DNA of 64,000 nucleotides from NCBI RefSeq assembly GCF_024346135.1, contig NZ_JAGQCJ010000002.1, forward strand, positions 62,001-126,000. The letters run 5' to 3'. Made by a program: the position numbers and the translations under genes. The notes beneath the pieces were generated by a model that had not been told where the DNA came from, did not search any database, and worked only from the letters and a program-made list of their open reading frames with translations. Positions 63,898 to 64,000 of this stretch are shown piece by piece; position 1 is the stretch's first letter; every line of letters starts with the position of its first letter. The DNA comes from Cyanobium sp. CH-040. Lineage in GTDB: Bacteria > Cyanobacteriota > Cyanobacteriia > PCC-6307 > Cyanobiaceae.

Positions 63898-64000
63898 ATG
63901 AAACGGGTACTTGCGATCATCCTCGGCGGTGGAGCGGGCACGCGCCTCTATCCGCTCACCAAGATGCGGGCCAAGCCGGCCGTTCCCCTGGCCGGCAAGT
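63898..64000 (+). CDS. glgC: glucose-1-phosphate adenylyltransferase (partial)
   Basis: ADP-glucose pyrophosphorylase, the controlled step of glycogen synthesis. Only the first 34 codons are in the window: [21 protein letters not shown] and [25 protein letters not shown] is the nucleotide-binding loop and PAVPLAGK the conserved Lys region of the family. Its place after rpe-glpX-hemA agrees with glgC in picocyanobacteria. Confidence 0.95.
   Translation, partial: MKRVLAIILGGGAGTRLYPLTKMRAKPAVPLAGK

Overview
The window is a gene-dense, very GC-rich stretch of a cyanobacterial chromosome, most likely from a picocyanobacterium of the Cyanobium / Synechococcus subcluster 5.2 type (alpha-cyanobacteria). 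Reasons: phycobilisome and bilin genes (apcF, pcyA) exclude most Prochlorococcus; chlorophyll genes (GUN4, chlP, hemA), psb28, ccsA and a typical picocyanobacterial gene order (rpe-glpX-hemA-glgC; lptA-lptB-lptF-ccsA; rpsB-tsf-hypothetical-recG; ksgA-ispE-DUF3082-pdhB-secD-secF) are all present; the HIP1 octamer GCGATCGC is rare. GTG and TTG starts are common. No gap between genes exceeds about 260 bases. I see no tRNA, rRNA, insertion sequence, prophage or CRISPR array.

Layout. 1-12.8 kb: ruvA (cut by the left edge), a lipoprotein, an EamA exporter, dnaG, the SOS pair umuD-umuC with a LexA-like box, a complete diheme-type succinate dehydrogenase operon sdhC-A-B, a gapA-type GAPDH, a lumenal pentapeptide protein and yraN. 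12.8-20.4 kb: ksgA, ispE, DUF3082, a 31-residue membrane protein, pdhB, secD, secF, then an AI-2E-type permease and psb28. 20.4-29.7 kb: GUN4, a lone HATPase anti-sigma-type protein, a methyltransferase, glnA with a convergent small Arg/His-rich gene, apcF, an alanine-glyoxylate-type aminotransferase, tadA and a PLP decarboxylase. 29.6-37.5 kb (minus strand): bioY-lspA-FHA/penicillin-binding protein-GTPase, and a tandem M16 peptidase pair. 37.5-41 kb: pcyA followed by a devBCA-type exporter. 41-47.5 kb: a monocistronic 51-residue basic protein, a GT2 glycosyltransferase, rpsB, tsf, recG. 47.5-54.7 kb: vanX-like dipeptidase, sir, glyS, chlP, vanY-like carboxypeptidase. 54.8-64 kb: typA, DUF309, lptA-B-F, ccsA, rpe, glpX, hemA and the start of glgC.

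The content is core metabolism, so the most unusual signals are in control regions and small genes. The rpsB leader can fold into a closed multi-branch RNA (9-bp long-range helix enclosing three hairpins) just before the start codon. The glpX leader carries a five-tract G-quadruplex motif. glnA has an NtcA-type promoter, and the small gene converging on it has a perfect GTA-N8-TAC box. umuD has a LexA-like box and an unusual repeat-built N-terminus. Two very short genes (31 and 51 codons) have their own promoter-like elements. Many genes have a TAGGGT-like -10 hexamer some 20-40 bases before the start codon; several of these help choose between alternative starts.
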